A DNA stretch of 64,000 nt from an uncultured Desulfovibrionaceae bacterium. Its GTDB lineage: Bacteria > Desulfobacterota > Desulfovibrionia > Desulfovibrionales > Desulfovibrionaceae. A program made the position numbers and the translations under genes. Of the stretch, positions 9,922-19,127 are shown one piece after another. How positions within the stretch are numbered: the first letter of the stretch is position 1; each line of letters starts with the position of its first letter. The DNA lies in the NCBI GenBank assembly GCA_944325195.1, contig CALUZB010000004.1, positions 62,001-126,000 of the forward strand, given 5' to 3'. The notes below the pieces were generated by a model. It was given only the letters and a program-made list of their open reading frames with translations, made no database searches and was not told the origin of the DNA.

Positions 9922-11430
9922 TTGTCCACACAAGTTATATATGGAGTTCAACTGCAGCCTTGCGGCCAGATCTGTTATTTTACAGCCGGAGAATGGCCGG
10001 ACCTTTCCGCCGGTGACAGAGTAGTTGTGCGCATCAACCGGGGCGAAGCCCTGGCGGAAATTGTGCGGGTTCTGAACCAGGATCAACTTGATGATTACTC
10101 CACCTTGTCCGGTTCAGCCGACAACGGAAGCGAAGGCGATAAATCCCAAAGCTGCGGCAAAGAGCAACAGCTCCATGAAAATGCCCCTGCAGACCGCCAT
10201 ATTGAAAATAACGAGCGGGCCGATGACAACTCAGTTGATGAAAAGAAACATGCCTTCATCGGCGAGCCGTTGCAATGGGAGGTATGGGATGACGATGAAC
10301 AGCCTGAAGAAGGTGCGGCCATAGAACCGGGCCTTTGCCTTGACCCCGCTTCCCCCGCCATTCAAGCCATTCTGCGCCCGGCCGCTCCCGATGACCTTAA
10401 GCGAGCTGAAAGCAACCGGGAACTTTCCAGAGAAGCCAACATTTTCTGTATGCAGCGGGCCCGTTATCACAATCTGGATATGAAAATGGTTCAGGCCGAA
10501 TATCTGTTGGACGGTTCGAAAATCATCTTTTATTTCACCGCTCCAAACCGCATAGATTTTCGCGAGTTGGTCAAAGACCTGGTTAAAGAGTTCCGCACCC
10601 GCATAGAATTGCGCCAGATCGGAGTGCGCCACGAAACACAGATGATTGGCGCCACCGGTAATTGCGGCATGGTTTGTTGTTGCCGCCGCTATATGCGCCA
10701 CTTTGCGCCGGTAACCATTAAAATGGCTAAAGAGCAGAACCTGTTCCTGAACCCCGCGAAAATCTCAGGCACATGCGGCCGCCTGCTGTGTTGTCTGGCC
10801 TTTGAGCAGGAAGGATACGAAGAATTCCATCGGCGCTGCCCAAAAATGAGCAAGAAATATATCACCAACCGTGGCGTGGTAAAGGTGCTGCGTTCAAGCA
10901 TCTTCAGAAACACTCTTTCTCTTTTACCGGAAGAGGGCGAGGAATTTGAAGTTACCTTGGATGAATGGCAGGCTATGGATCCGGTACGCCAAGGGCAAGT
11001 GCAGCAACCTAAAAAAAGCCAAACCGGCCAAGCCGCGGCAATGCCTGAATCGGACAGACCGGCAGCCGGACTTTCCACGGGAAAACCACAAAGAGAAAGC
11101 CGCCGAAGCGGCGGCGGCGAACAGGCCGCTGAATCCCCAGCATTTGCTCCCGCCGCCAAGCGCAAAGAACGTGATGAGCGCATTCACGGCAATAAGCCGG
11201 AAAGAAAAGACCGCGACGACAAGCAAGCCAACCCAAGAAAAGAACAGGCCCATGGCGCGCCGACTTCTCCCGCGCCCGAAGCAGGCCGAAAAATAACCAT
11301 TCAACCACCGGCCAACGGCGATAATGAACCGGAAGGGGCATTCTCCCCGTCTGAAAAACCACAGAAAGAAGATGCCCAGTCAGCGGGCCTGTCCCGCTTT
11401 TTAGCCGCTACAGGTGAAGAAGAATCATAA
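9922..11430 (+). CDS. ricT: PSP1-domain protein RicT-like, with long acidic/basic extensions
   Basis: 502 residues from a TTG start at 9922, with ACGGAG 5 nt upstream. The conserved PSP1 core is recognisable: an N-terminal GDRVVVRINRGEALAEIVRV segment, then after an acidic insert (about 55-160) the block from FCMQRARYHNLDMKM to CGRLLCCLAFE. The cysteines GNCGMVCCC and GTCGRLLCC are those that bind Fe-S clusters in the B. subtilis Ric complex (established for RicT/YaaT). The last 150 residues (about 355-502) are Lys/Arg/Glu/Pro/Gln-rich and look disordered. Such long tails are not part of the minimal family. The next gene is metG, a neighbour arrangement common in deltaproteobacteria. The role here (RNA processing factor or other) is inferred only. 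Confidence 0.85.
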   Translation: MSTQVIYGVQLQPCGQICYFTAGEWPDLSAGDRVVVRINRGEALAEIVRVLNQDQLDDYSTLSGSADNGSEGDKSQSCGKEQQLHENAPADRHIENNERADDNSVDEKKHAFIGEPLQWEVWDDDEQPEEGAAIEPGLCLDPASPAIQAILRPAAPDDLKRAESNRELSREANIFCMQRARYHNLDMKMVQAEYLLDGSKIIFYFTAPNRIDFRELVKDLVKEFRTRIELRQIGVRHETQMIGATGNCGMVCCCRRYMRHFAPVTIKMAKEQNLFLNPAKISGTCGRLLCCLAFEQEGYEEFHRRCPKMSKKYITNRGVVKVLRSSIFRNTLSLLPEEGEEFEVTLDEWQAMDPVRQGQVQQPKKSQTGQAAAMPESDRPAAGLSTGKPQRESRRSGGGEQAAESPAFAPAAKRKERDERIHGNKPERKDRDDKQANPRKEQAHGAPTSPAPEAGRKITIQPPANGDNEPEGAFSPSEKPQKEDAQSAGLSRFLAATGEEES

Positions 11431-11446
11431 TATCCGGAGCAATACC

Positions 11447-13429
11447 TTGAACAGCTTTTATATTACCACACCTATTTATTATGTGAATTCAAACCCTCAT
11501 ATCGGGCACGCCTACACCACTATTGTGGCAGACTGCATGACCCGATATCACCGCTTGATTGGCTGCGACGCTTTTATGCTCACCGGAACCGATGAGCATG
11601 GCGACAAAATCTTCAAAGCTGCAACTCAGGCGGGCAAATCGCCTCAGGCCTTTGTGGATGAAGTTTCCCAAAAATTTAAAGATACCTGGGAGGAACTGGG
11701 ACTGCACTTCAACCGGTTTATCCGCACAACAGACAAAGAGCATGTTGCGGCCGTACAGGCGTTTCTACAGAAAGTGTACGATAACGGCGATATCTATTTC
11801 GGGGAATACGGCGGCCATTACTGCTACGGCTGCGAACGTTTCTATACGGAGAAGGAACTGGAAGACGGTCTTTGCCCCCAACACCGGCAAAAGCCGGAAT
11901 ACATTGCTGAAAAGAATTACTTCTTCCGCATGTCCAGGTATCAGGGTTGGCTGAAAGAACACATTCTGAACAACCCCGATTTTATCCGCCCGGAACGCTA
12001 CCGCAATGAAGTGCTCAGCCTTCTGGACAGCGGCGCTTTGGAAGATTTATGTATTTCGCGCCCCAAAACCCGCCTGACCTGGGGAATTGAACTGCCGTTT
12101 GACCGCGACTATGTGTGCTATGTCTGGTTTGATGCTCTGCTCAACTATATTTCCGCTCTGGATTACCCGGACGGACCCAACTTTAAAAAGTTCTGGCCCG
12201 GCGAGCACTTGGTGGCCAAAGACATTCTCAAGCCGCATGCGGTTTTCTGGCCCACAATGCTCAAGGCCGGCGGGGTGGAGCCGTACAAGCACCTGAACGT
12301 ACACGGCTACTGGCTGGTCAGGGAAACCAAAATGAGCAAAAGCCTGGGCAATGTGATTGACCCGGTGCAGCTTACAAAGGTGTGCGGCCTGGATTCGTTC
12401 CGCTATTACCTGCTTCGGGAAATGCATTTCGGAGCTGACGCCTCATTCTCGGTGGAGTCGCTAATTGTGCGCCATAACGCCGATCTGGCCAATGATTTGG
12501 GCAACTTGTTTTCCAGGGTGTTGTCCATGAACCGGAAATATTTCGGCGGCAAAGTGCCCGCGCCCGGAAAACTTGCCCCGGAAGATCAGGCTATTGTGGA
12601 TTTGGCCGCCGACGCCCAGGCCAGATATCTGGAGCTGTTTGAAGAGACTAAATTCTCCCATGCCCTGGAAGCGCTGTGGGAACTGGTGCGCGGCCTGAAC
12701 AAATATGTGGATTCCAGCGCCCCTTGGACTTTGTTCAAGGAAAACAACACCGAACGTCTGAGTACGGTAATGCATACCCTGCTTACCGGCCTGTTTAAGG
12801 TGGCGGTACAGCTTTTGCCGGTTATGCCGGAAGCGGCACGACAGATGCTGGAACAGCTTTCCAAGGATACCCGCCCGGAAAACTACAATCTGAAAGAAAC
12901 GGCAAAAGATTTCAACGGCATGAACCCCGGAGAACAGATTGCAGGAGCAAGCAGCCTGTTCCCGCGCCTGGAAGAGAGCTCTTTTGACAATCTGAACGAG
13001 CAAGCCCCAAAAGCAACAGCAATTTCAACCGTTAAGAATGCCGCCAAACAGGCTGAAAAGCCGTCTGAGCAGGCAAGCCCGGACGTTAAGGAAGAAGGGG
13101 TTGCAATCATCGGCTTTGATGACTTTGCGCGGGTGGACCTGAAAATCGGTACTGTAACGCTTGCGGAAAAACACCCGGCCGCGGATAAGCTGCTGCGCCT
13201 GGAAGTGGATTTAGGTGAGGAAACACCCCGCCAGATCGTGGCGGGAATAGCAGAGTTCTTCACCCCGGCTGAGTTGGTGGGAAAACAGGTGTGTGTTGTG
13301 GCTAATTTAGCACCCCGCAAGCTGCGCGGTCTGGAATCGCAAGGCATGCTTCTGGCCGTGCGCAAGCCAGGCGGCCTGGAACTGCTCACCCCCAGCGGAC
13401 CGGTATCAGCCGGGAGCAAGGTTTCCTAA
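11447..13429 (+). CDS. metG: Methionyl-tRNA synthetase
   Basis: Charges tRNA-Met. 660 residues from TTG 11447, which I prefer because CCGGAG lies 7 nt upstream and the protein then starts MNSFYITTPIYYVN; an in-frame GTG at 11414 would overlap ricT by 17 bp. The HIGH signature is PHIGHAYT (17-24) and KMSKS is at about 295-299. A zinc knuckle is formed by CYGC (126-129) and CPQH (143-146). The last 110 residues are the OB-fold tRNA-binding domain (from DDFARVDLKIGTV through VANLAPRKLRGLESQG), giving the class of MetG that dimerises. A Lys/Ala-rich linker of about 50 residues joins the two parts. Confidence 0.97.
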   Translation: MNSFYITTPIYYVNSNPHIGHAYTTIVADCMTRYHRLIGCDAFMLTGTDEHGDKIFKAATQAGKSPQAFVDEVSQKFKDTWEELGLHFNRFIRTTDKEHVAAVQAFLQKVYDNGDIYFGEYGGHYCYGCERFYTEKELEDGLCPQHRQKPEYIAEKNYFFRMSRYQGWLKEHILNNPDFIRPERYRNEVLSLLDSGALEDLCISRPKTRLTWGIELPFDRDYVCYVWFDALLNYISALDYPDGPNFKKFWPGEHLVAKDILKPHAVFWPTMLKAGGVEPYKHLNVHGYWLVRETKMSKSLGNVIDPVQLTKVCGLDSFRYYLLREMHFGADASFSVESLIVRHNADLANDLGNLFSRVLSMNRKYFGGKVPAPGKLAPEDQAIVDLAADAQARYLELFEETKFSHALEALWELVRGLNKYVDSSAPWTLFKENNTERLSTVMHTLLTGLFKVAVQLLPVMPEAARQMLEQLSKDTRPENYNLKETAKDFNGMNPGEQIAGASSLFPRLEESSFDNLNEQAPKATAISTVKNAAKQAEKPSEQASPDVKEEGVAIIGFDDFARVDLKIGTVTLAEKHPAADKLLRLEVDLGEETPRQIVAGIAEFFTPAELVGKQVCVVANLAPRKLRGLESQGMLLAVRKPGGLELLTPSGPVSAGSKVS

Positions 13430-13851
13430 CGCGGATAAACAGAAGTCCGGAAAGCACTGACAATGCGGCTGAGTTAACGTCAATCCCCATAGCTCCGACA
13501 AGCATTTCGGCTCTGTTTGACAAACCTGAAGGCGTGGGAAACCGCGCCTTCTAAATATTCAGGTCATACTTTGAGTCTGAGTAGTTTACCTCGGCATCCA
13601 ACAAACCTGTACCCCTGACACCTATAAAGGGATTCGGCCTATATTCACACCCACCGGTAACTGCCGTAATTATCAAAGCCTAAGACAACACTTGGAAAAT
13701 TTGTGCTTGAGCCATACTTGCGTAAAGCGCACGTGAAATTAACATTGGTGAGGCGTCATTAAGCGATATCTCAAACCCCAAATACCCAGTGAGAGCACGC
13801 CCGGCACAGTTCCAGCAGCAAACGGACAACTCCTGGTTCTTGAAAACAGCC
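13430..13851. other. Intergenic region downstream of metG
   Basis: About 420 bp between convergent metG and the glycosyltransferase gene. A 7-bp hairpin GAAGGCG/CGCCTTC (13528-13551) followed by TAAATATT could terminate metG, though the T run is poor. A 62-codon minus-strand frame reaches in here and was rejected as a gene. Confidence 0.4.
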
Positions 13852-14847
13852 TTAGTTTCTTCCAGCAACCCTGTTAAACGACTCCATGTCCTGGCCGCAA
13901 TCGCGCATTATTTGTTTCAACTGTTCATGAAAGGCCAAATCATGAAATACAAGTTCGCCGCGTTCAAGGTGTGCCTGCATGATTAATCGCCTGCACTCTT
14001 TCAAAGCGCTGTCCACCACTTTGAATTCTTCCGTTTTCGCAAGTCGCACCTGATTGTTGTCGTCTATATCTACTATTCTATATTTACGACATACCCGCGG
14101 TGATCTGATACAGTTGTGGATCAAGAATGAGTTAATCCCAAATCGCCCGAAATAACCATCCCGCCCTACTTTATCCAGCGACTTCTCCGATTTCTTATTT
14201 AATCCGTGTTCGGCATATTTGGCCTCAGCGCCCTTTTTGTCCAAATCAAACCGGATATAATCCTTATAATAATAGCAATATTGCGGAAAACCGGTAAACA
14301 GCATTCTCATGCCGTAATCGCCGTCCTCCGATCCATACCGCCCATATTCCTCATTCCAATAGCCCAGAATATCTGAAACCGCTTTGGGAATGAAGATTCC
14401 GGTTCCCGGAAGCGTTGACTCACAAACCCCCAAACTGCCGTCCGGGGTTTGGAGCACGCTCTTTTGTAATGAGTTGTCCGATAATGAATATCCCAGATTG
14501 GACAGAGCGGCTCCATGCCGCCAGACCCTGAACAATTCCGGTATCCAATCCGGGCGCACCGGCATCGTATCATTATCGATTTTGCAATAGAAATCCGCCG
14601 AGGCGGACATTTCCCAGCCAATGTTGCAGGCACAGGCAATGCCCATATTCCTTTCAAGAAGAAACAGTTTGTCTATAATTCCCGCCTGATGCAGCTCGCG
14701 CAACCGCTCTACCAAGCGCTTTTCGCTTCCATTATCAACCACAGTAATGGTAAACGGAATATCTCTTCTGGATTTATGCAAGGCAAGCAGGGCCATTTGC
14801 GTTGCTTCATAGCGGTTGAACACCGGCATTGTGAAATTAATGATCAT
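13852..14847 (-). CDS. Family 2 glycosyltransferase
   Basis: 331 residues from ATG 14847, beginning MIINFTMPVFNRYEATQ, the usual first beta strand of a GT-A nucleotide-sugar-binding fold. Further support: VVDNGS (about 37-42), ERNMGIACACNIGWE, and the metal-binding DxD in KIDNDT. A GYW..E-like segment (GYWNEEYGRYGSEDGD) contains the likely acceptor-site acidic residues. The frame is open upstream to a TTG at 14994, but that extension runs through a strong inverted repeat and has no ribosome site. The chosen ATG also has only a weak site, so the start is uncertain. Donor and acceptor sugars cannot be told. It stands alone, 360 bp from the ACT gene. Confidence 0.82.
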   Translation of the reverse strand: MIINFTMPVFNRYEATQMALLALHKSRRDIPFTITVVDNGSEKRLVERLRELHQAGIIDKLFLLERNMGIACACNIGWEMSASADFYCKIDNDTMPVRPDWIPELFRVWRHGAALSNLGYSLSDNSLQKSVLQTPDGSLGVCESTLPGTGIFIPKAVSDILGYWNEEYGRYGSEDGDYGMRMLFTGFPQYCYYYKDYIRFDLDKKGAEAKYAEHGLNKKSEKSLDKVGRDGYFGRFGINSFLIHNCIRSPRVCRKYRIVDIDDNNQVRLAKTEEFKVVDSALKECRRLIMQAHLERGELVFHDLAFHEQLKQIMRDCGQDMESFNRVAGRN

Positions 14848-15207
14848 GGAGCTGAAAGATTGGCCGTAAAGGCCAACGGTAAGAGATAAAACGCCTTTCG
14901 GGAAAACACAACCGCGAATGTCGACGGTTTGTGCGGAGCCTGGCACATATGCGTCAGGCTCCGCAAAGATAAGCTTATTAATATCTCCAATCAAACAAAG
15001 GTTTGATTGGAGCTCAGGCCCAAAGCTGGGCTTAAGCCTGTTTGCGCAGCGTTCGCTGTCAGGACAATCACCCGGTAAGGCCGGCGGGGGGTTAAATTCA
15101 GCACAGCCGGCTGGAGCAAACCTGAGCAGATTAACTTTCAGACGCTCGTTTCAGCGCTGACTGCGGAACTAATACTTCTGTCTGCACAAATTTCAACGTG
15201 AAATGCT
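14848..15207. other. Intergenic region with hairpins
   Basis: 360 bp between the ACT-domain gene and the glycosyltransferase gene, both on the minus strand. It holds a TTGGCC/GGCCAA hairpin (about 14860-14876) and the perfect 12-bp inverted repeat at 14985-15012. Nothing coding was recognised. Confidence 0.4.
14985..15012. repeat. Perfect inverted repeat, 12-bp arms
   Basis: CTCCAATCAAAC (14985-14996), loop AAAG, then GTTTGATTGGAG (15001-15012). Neither flank carries a T run, so it is not a standard intrinsic terminator. It could be a stem-loop processing or stability element or a large operator. Confidence 0.7.
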
Positions 15208-15642
15208 CTAGCTGTCAATATCAAGTTCCGCTTGCGACACAGGCGTACAATGATGTTCAGCAAGCACCTTGATTGCCTTTTCGTTGTCCTCAACCCGCAA
15301 CACAACATATGCCTTCCCTTTTTGCGAAGCGGTAAAGGCATATATATACTCAACATTAATGCCGCTGTCACCAAGCACGTCAAGCACAACCCCCAATCCG
15401 CCAGCCTCATCTTTCAGCGGAACGGCCAGCACCGGGGTGATTTTAAACACATAACCCGCATTTTTCAGTACAGATGAAGTTGCGTAAACGTCATTGACAA
15501 TCATACGCAATATGCCGAAATTATTCACTTCCGCAATGCACAGCGCGCGGATATTGATATCATTTTCACGCATCAGCCGGGTTAAGGACGACATGCTCCC
15601 CGGTGCGTTTTCTATAAATACTGAAATCTGATTAACTATCAT
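15208..15642 (-). CDS. Tandem ACT-domain protein
   Basis: 144 residues made of two ACT-like repeats: one starts at residue 1 (VNQISVFIENAPGSMSSL), the second near residue 70 (ITPVLAVPLKDEAGGLGVVL). ACT domains bind amino acids or related small ligands. The gene directly follows the phenylacetate-CoA ligase-like gene with only 12 bp between, on the same strand. This pair is common in anaerobes, often near indolepyruvate ferredoxin oxidoreductase genes, which are absent here. A role in sensing aromatic amino acids or arylacetates is inference from that partnership. Confidence 0.85.
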   Translation of the reverse strand: MIVNQISVFIENAPGSMSSLTRLMRENDINIRALCIAEVNNFGILRMIVNDVYATSSVLKNAGYVFKITPVLAVPLKDEAGGLGVVLDVLGDSGINVEYIYAFTASQKGKAYVVLRVEDNEKAIKVLAEHHCTPVSQAELDIDS

Positions 15643-15654
15643 GGCAGTCTCCTT

Positions 15655-16956
15655 TTAGTGCAAGTTGCGATTGTCAATAATCCGCACAGCCTTGCCTTCA
15701 CTGCGGGCAATGGTTTTAGGAGCAACAAGTTTCACGTTGGCGTAAACGCCCAACATGGATTTAAGCGCGTCAACCAGCTCTTTTTCCCTTGCGGTGACCT
15801 GCCCCATGGAGTCGGAGAACATCTCGCTGGTCATTTCCACCTGAATATCCAGGCAGTCGCTGTTCTTCACCCGGCTGACCACAATCTGATAGTTGGCCGG
15901 ATACCCCTTGTTGATCAGCACAGTTTCAATCTGCGACGGGAACACGTTCACGCCCTTGATAATCAACATATCATCACTGCGGCCCATAGGTTTGGACATT
16001 TTCACATGAGTGCGCCCGCACGAGCACGGTTTGCGGGTCAATACGCAAATATCGCGGGTGCGGTAGCGAAGCAGGGGAAAAGCCTCTTTGGTAATGCAGG
16101 AGAACACCAACTCACCTTTTTCGCCTTCGGGCAGCACTTCGCCGGTGTCGGGGTCGATAATCTCGGCAATGAAATGGTCTTCATTGATATGCATCCCGGT
16201 TTGCTCGCTGCATTCAAAGGATACGCCCGGTCCGGAAATTTCCGTAAGCCCGTAGATATCATAAGCCTTGATGCCCAGCGCCTTTTCTATATCGCGGCGC
16301 ATCTCTTCGCTCCAGGCTTCAGCGCCGAAAATACCGGCTTTTAACTTGATCTTGTCACGCAAGCCCCGCTCTCTGATACTCTCGCCAAGATAAGCCGCAT
16401 AGGAAGGAGTGCAGCAAAGGATAGTCGAGCCCAGATCGCACATAAATTGGATCTGCCGGTCAGTGTTCCCCGACGACATGGGAAGCGTGAGCGAGCCGAC
16501 TTTATGAGAACCGCCATTCAACCCCGGCCCGCCGGTGAACAGGCCGTAGCCGTAGCTTACATGCACCACGTCATCTTTGGTGCCGCCCGCGGCCACAATA
16601 GCCCGGGCGCAACATTCGTCCCAAAGGTCAATATCGTGCTGGGTGTAAAAGGCAATAACCCGCCTGCCGGTGGTTCCGCTGGTTGACTGAATGCGGACGC
16701 ACTCGGAAAGCGGCAAGGCCATAAGCCCATAGGGGTATGCCTCGCGCAAGTCGTCTTTAGTCAGGAAAGGCAATTTATGCAAGTCGTCAACGGACCGGAT
16801 ATCATCGGGAGTTATGCCCTTCTCCTGCATTTTCTCCCGGTAATAAGCCACATTGTTGTACACATGCTTTACGGTTTTGCATAAGCGTTCGTTTTGCCAT
16901 GCTCTGATCTGTTCTTGCGAAGCGCACTCGATTTCCGGTTGGAAATAATTCTCCAT
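15655..16956 (-). CDS. Phenylacetate-CoA ligase-like enzyme (PaaK family)
   Basis: 433 residues from ATG 16956 (AGGAGGAG about 9 nt upstream; a TTG three codons earlier is too close to it). It is an ATP-dependent, AMP-forming aryl-CoA ligase. The P-loop-like motif is STSGTTGRRV, the adenylate motif DIYGLTEISGPG, and the C-terminal hinge YRTRDICVL...GRSDDMLIIKGVNVFPSQIE. The CSCGRTH insert before the hinge is typical of PaaK relatives. The likely reaction is phenylacetate (or indoleacetate) + ATP + CoA to the aryl-CoA. With the adjacent ACT-domain gene it forms a two-gene operon that would recapture arylacetates from amino-acid fermentation; the exact substrate is not shown. Confidence 0.9.
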   Translation of the reverse strand: MENYFQPEIECASQEQIRAWQNERLCKTVKHVYNNVAYYREKMQEKGITPDDIRSVDDLHKLPFLTKDDLREAYPYGLMALPLSECVRIQSTSGTTGRRVIAFYTQHDIDLWDECCARAIVAAGGTKDDVVHVSYGYGLFTGGPGLNGGSHKVGSLTLPMSSGNTDRQIQFMCDLGSTILCCTPSYAAYLGESIRERGLRDKIKLKAGIFGAEAWSEEMRRDIEKALGIKAYDIYGLTEISGPGVSFECSEQTGMHINEDHFIAEIIDPDTGEVLPEGEKGELVFSCITKEAFPLLRYRTRDICVLTRKPCSCGRTHVKMSKPMGRSDDMLIIKGVNVFPSQIETVLINKGYPANYQIVVSRVKNSDCLDIQVEMTSEMFSDSMGQVTAREKELVDALKSMLGVYANVKLVAPKTIARSEGKAVRIIDNRNLH

Positions 16957-17061
16957 TGCTGCCAACTCCTCCTAAGGCTAATCGCATATGATTATTTACT
17001 GCAAAGACAATTTAAATCACCCATTAACGCCCCCCTGTCAACCTTTATTTGCCGTAATTTC

Positions 17062-17095
17062 ATAGCCCCGCCACATGCTGAAGATGTAGCGGGGC
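17062..17095 (-). terminator. Hairpin between paaK-like and reductase genes
   Basis: GCCCCGC-C-ACAT and ATGT-A-GCGGGGC form an 11-bp stem with one mismatch. It lies downstream of the reductase gene (minus strand). It lacks a clear T run, so termination is only likely. Confidence 0.4.
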
Positions 17096-17171
17096 CGGAT
17101 TTGAACAAAAGAGCTGTCGGCAACTCAGGAAAAGCTGCTCAGCCCTGTTTTCATATTCGACTTTCCTTCAC

Positions 17172-18289
17172 TCAGACAAGGGCCGCGGCCACTCTGTCCA
17201 ATTCCTGCCGGATAGCGATGTGTTGCGGGCAGACCTGTTCGCATAAACCGCATTTGATGCACTCGCCGGCCTTCTTTTTCCCATGTCCGCCCACCAGCCA
17301 GTTTTCCTGATGAAGCGCCGCCTTCTTATCATTATAAAGGGTCAGATAATTCATGGCTGTAAGCGAGCCGGAAATGCCGATGTTGCTGGGGCAGACTTCA
17401 GCACAATAGTTGCAGGTGGTGCAGGGGATCAGTGGAATGCGGGCCAGCTCTTCCTGAGCAGCCTTTAATGTTTCCCGCTCCCCCGGGGTCATGCCTGTAA
17501 AATCCCTGAGGCTGGCAAGATTATCCTGCACCTGTTCCAGGCTGCTCATGCCGGAGAGCACGGTAATGACCCCTTCCAAGCCGGCGGCAAACCGGATAGC
17601 CCAGGCGGCCGCACTGCGCTCCGGCTCTGCCTTTTTCAGGATTTCCAGGACGCTGGGCGGCGGAGTGGCCAGCATGCCGCCTTTAACCGGCTCCATGATG
17701 ATGACCGGCTTACCGTATTTTCTGGCCAGTTCATAACAGCGGCGGGATTGCACAGCCGGATATTCCCAGTCGGCATAGTTGATCTGCAACTGCACAAATT
17801 CCATTTCCGGGTGAGCGGCCAGAATTTCTTCCAGTTCTTCCGGGGTGGAATGGAACGAAAAGCCGACATGGCGGATCAGGCCCTCCGCTTTTTTTCCTGC
17901 ACAAAACTCCACATGTCATAGTCGTCAAAAAAACGGGTGCGTCCTTCCCCCAGGTTGTGCAGCAGGTAGAAGTCAAAGTAACCCGCGCCGGTTTGCCGCA
18001 GCGACGTCTCAAACTGGCCGATTGCCTGCTCTCTGGTCTCGCAGTTGATCCAGGCCGCATTCTTGGTGGCAAGCTGGAACTTTTCTCTGGGATAACGTTC
18101 CACCAAAGCCTGCCGCACGGCGTCTTCGCTCCCCGGGTAGGCCCAGGCCGTATCAAAATAAGTGAACCCCGCGGCCATGAAGGTGTCCACCATCTGTTTC
18201 GTCTGCTCGATATCAATTATGTTGTCCTTTTGCGGCAGGCGCATCAGCCCGAAACCTAATTTCTTAATGTTTTCACCTAAATACGGCAT
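17172..18289 (-). pseudogene. Aldo/keto reductase with C-terminal ferredoxin domain, frameshifted
   Basis: The gene starts at ATG 18289 (GGAGAAATT upstream) with an NAD(P)H-linked AKR barrel: FGLMRLP, FDTAWAYPGSE (Asp and Tyr of the catalytic tetrad), the ATKNA Lys and LLHNLG His. At an A7 run (plus-strand T7, 17889-17895) this frame ends as VQEKKRRA-stop. Continuing in the -1 frame gives the expected VQEKKAEGLIRHVGFSFHS and the rest of the barrel. A C-terminal 4Fe-4S domain follows with CTTCNYCAEVCP and CIKCGLCEQVCP. Together the parts make a normal-length (about 370 residues) ferredoxin-domain AKR. One missing A explains the break. The site is also an A AAA AAG slippery heptamer, so ribosomal -1 frameshifting or a sequencing indel remain possible. 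Flavodoxin and araC genes lie upstream. Confidence 0.85.
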
Positions 18290-18427
18290 AATTTCTCCTC
18301 TCTTGTTCAACACACAGGACTGAGTGGCTGCTTTATCGCGGCATCAGCTTTAGTCCATTGCCCAAACAACCAGGAATTAGTTTCAGCACCGGGCAAAGGC
18401 CCGGTGTGATCAGGCGCGCTCTCCCTT

Positions 18428-18910
18428 TTACAGGTTCAATCCCTCTACCCAGTTTTTAAGCTCGGCCGCCCGCGCATTGTCGGGAAAACGCCGGGCCGGG
18501 CGCCACCGGGTGTTGCCGGAGCAGGAAACGTGGAGCCACTTATCTGTTTCCCCAACCCCGCTTGATCCGGAAGTGGCAAACGGGATTACGGTTTTCCCGG
18601 AGAAATCGTAACTTTCCAGAAACGTATTGATAATGGTCGGGGCGATGTACCACCAAATGGGAAAGCCGATGTAAACTGTATCGTACTGCTCCATATCTAC
18701 CACTCTGCCCGCAATAGCCGGACGGCTTGCTTTGTCGCTCATTTCCACAGAGCTGCGCGAACGCGGGTTGTTCCAGTTCAAGTCGGCCTCGGTGTACGGC
18801 ACAGCAGGCTCAATTCTGTACAGATCGCCGTTCACCACCGCGGCCAGCGTGTTTGCCAGTTTTTCAGTCACTCCACTGCAAGAAAAATACGCAACCAGTG
18901 TTTTACTCAT
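18428..18910 (-). CDS. Flavodoxin-like protein
   Basis: 160 residues with a flavodoxin fold. The N-terminal FMN phosphate loop reads AYFSCSGVTEKLA, followed by a VYIGFPIWWYIAPTIINTFLE segment and PFATSGSSGVG, typical of the flavodoxin_4 group that accompanies aldo/keto reductases. Start ATG 18910 has GGAGG 5-6 nt upstream. It lies between an araC-type gene and an aldo/keto reductase on the same strand and could supply electrons to, or share control with, the reductase (inference). A CACCGGG/CCCGGTG hairpin at 18388-18407 separates it from the reductase. The C-terminal stretch after residue 125 (SCSGNTRWRPARRFPD) matches the usual end of these proteins. Confidence 0.88.
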   Translation of the reverse strand: MSKTLVAYFSCSGVTEKLANTLAAVVNGDLYRIEPAVPYTEADLNWNNPRSRSSVEMSDKASRPAIAGRVVDMEQYDTVYIGFPIWWYIAPTIINTFLESYDFSGKTVIPFATSGSSGVGETDKWLHVSCSGNTRWRPARRFPDNARAAELKNWVEGLNL

Positions 18911-19127
18911 GATTTACCTCCAATTTTACAGCAGCGGCCGGGAGTGGCGGATTGCCCACCCCCAAACCTTGTTCAAATGCTTCCACAGTCCGCACAGAAA
19001 TGGGGTGTTCCAGAGCCGTGCGCGCAAATCAGGCGGTCCGATTACAATCCATGAAGCACAGACTGCCGTGCTCGATGCAGCTTTTTATAAGCTTCACCTG
19101 AGAATGCTTTCTCTCCAACAGGCAAGG

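Noticed and set aside
13680-13868. 62-codon minus-strand frame overlapping the end of the glycosyltransferase gene
   Set aside because: Only a TTG start inside the previous gene and no recognised family. It may be unrelated noise.
14848-14994. Extended start for the family 2 glycosyltransferase
   Set aside because: The extension reads through a perfect inverted repeat and begins at a TTG without a ribosome site. The GT fold begins at the inner ATG.
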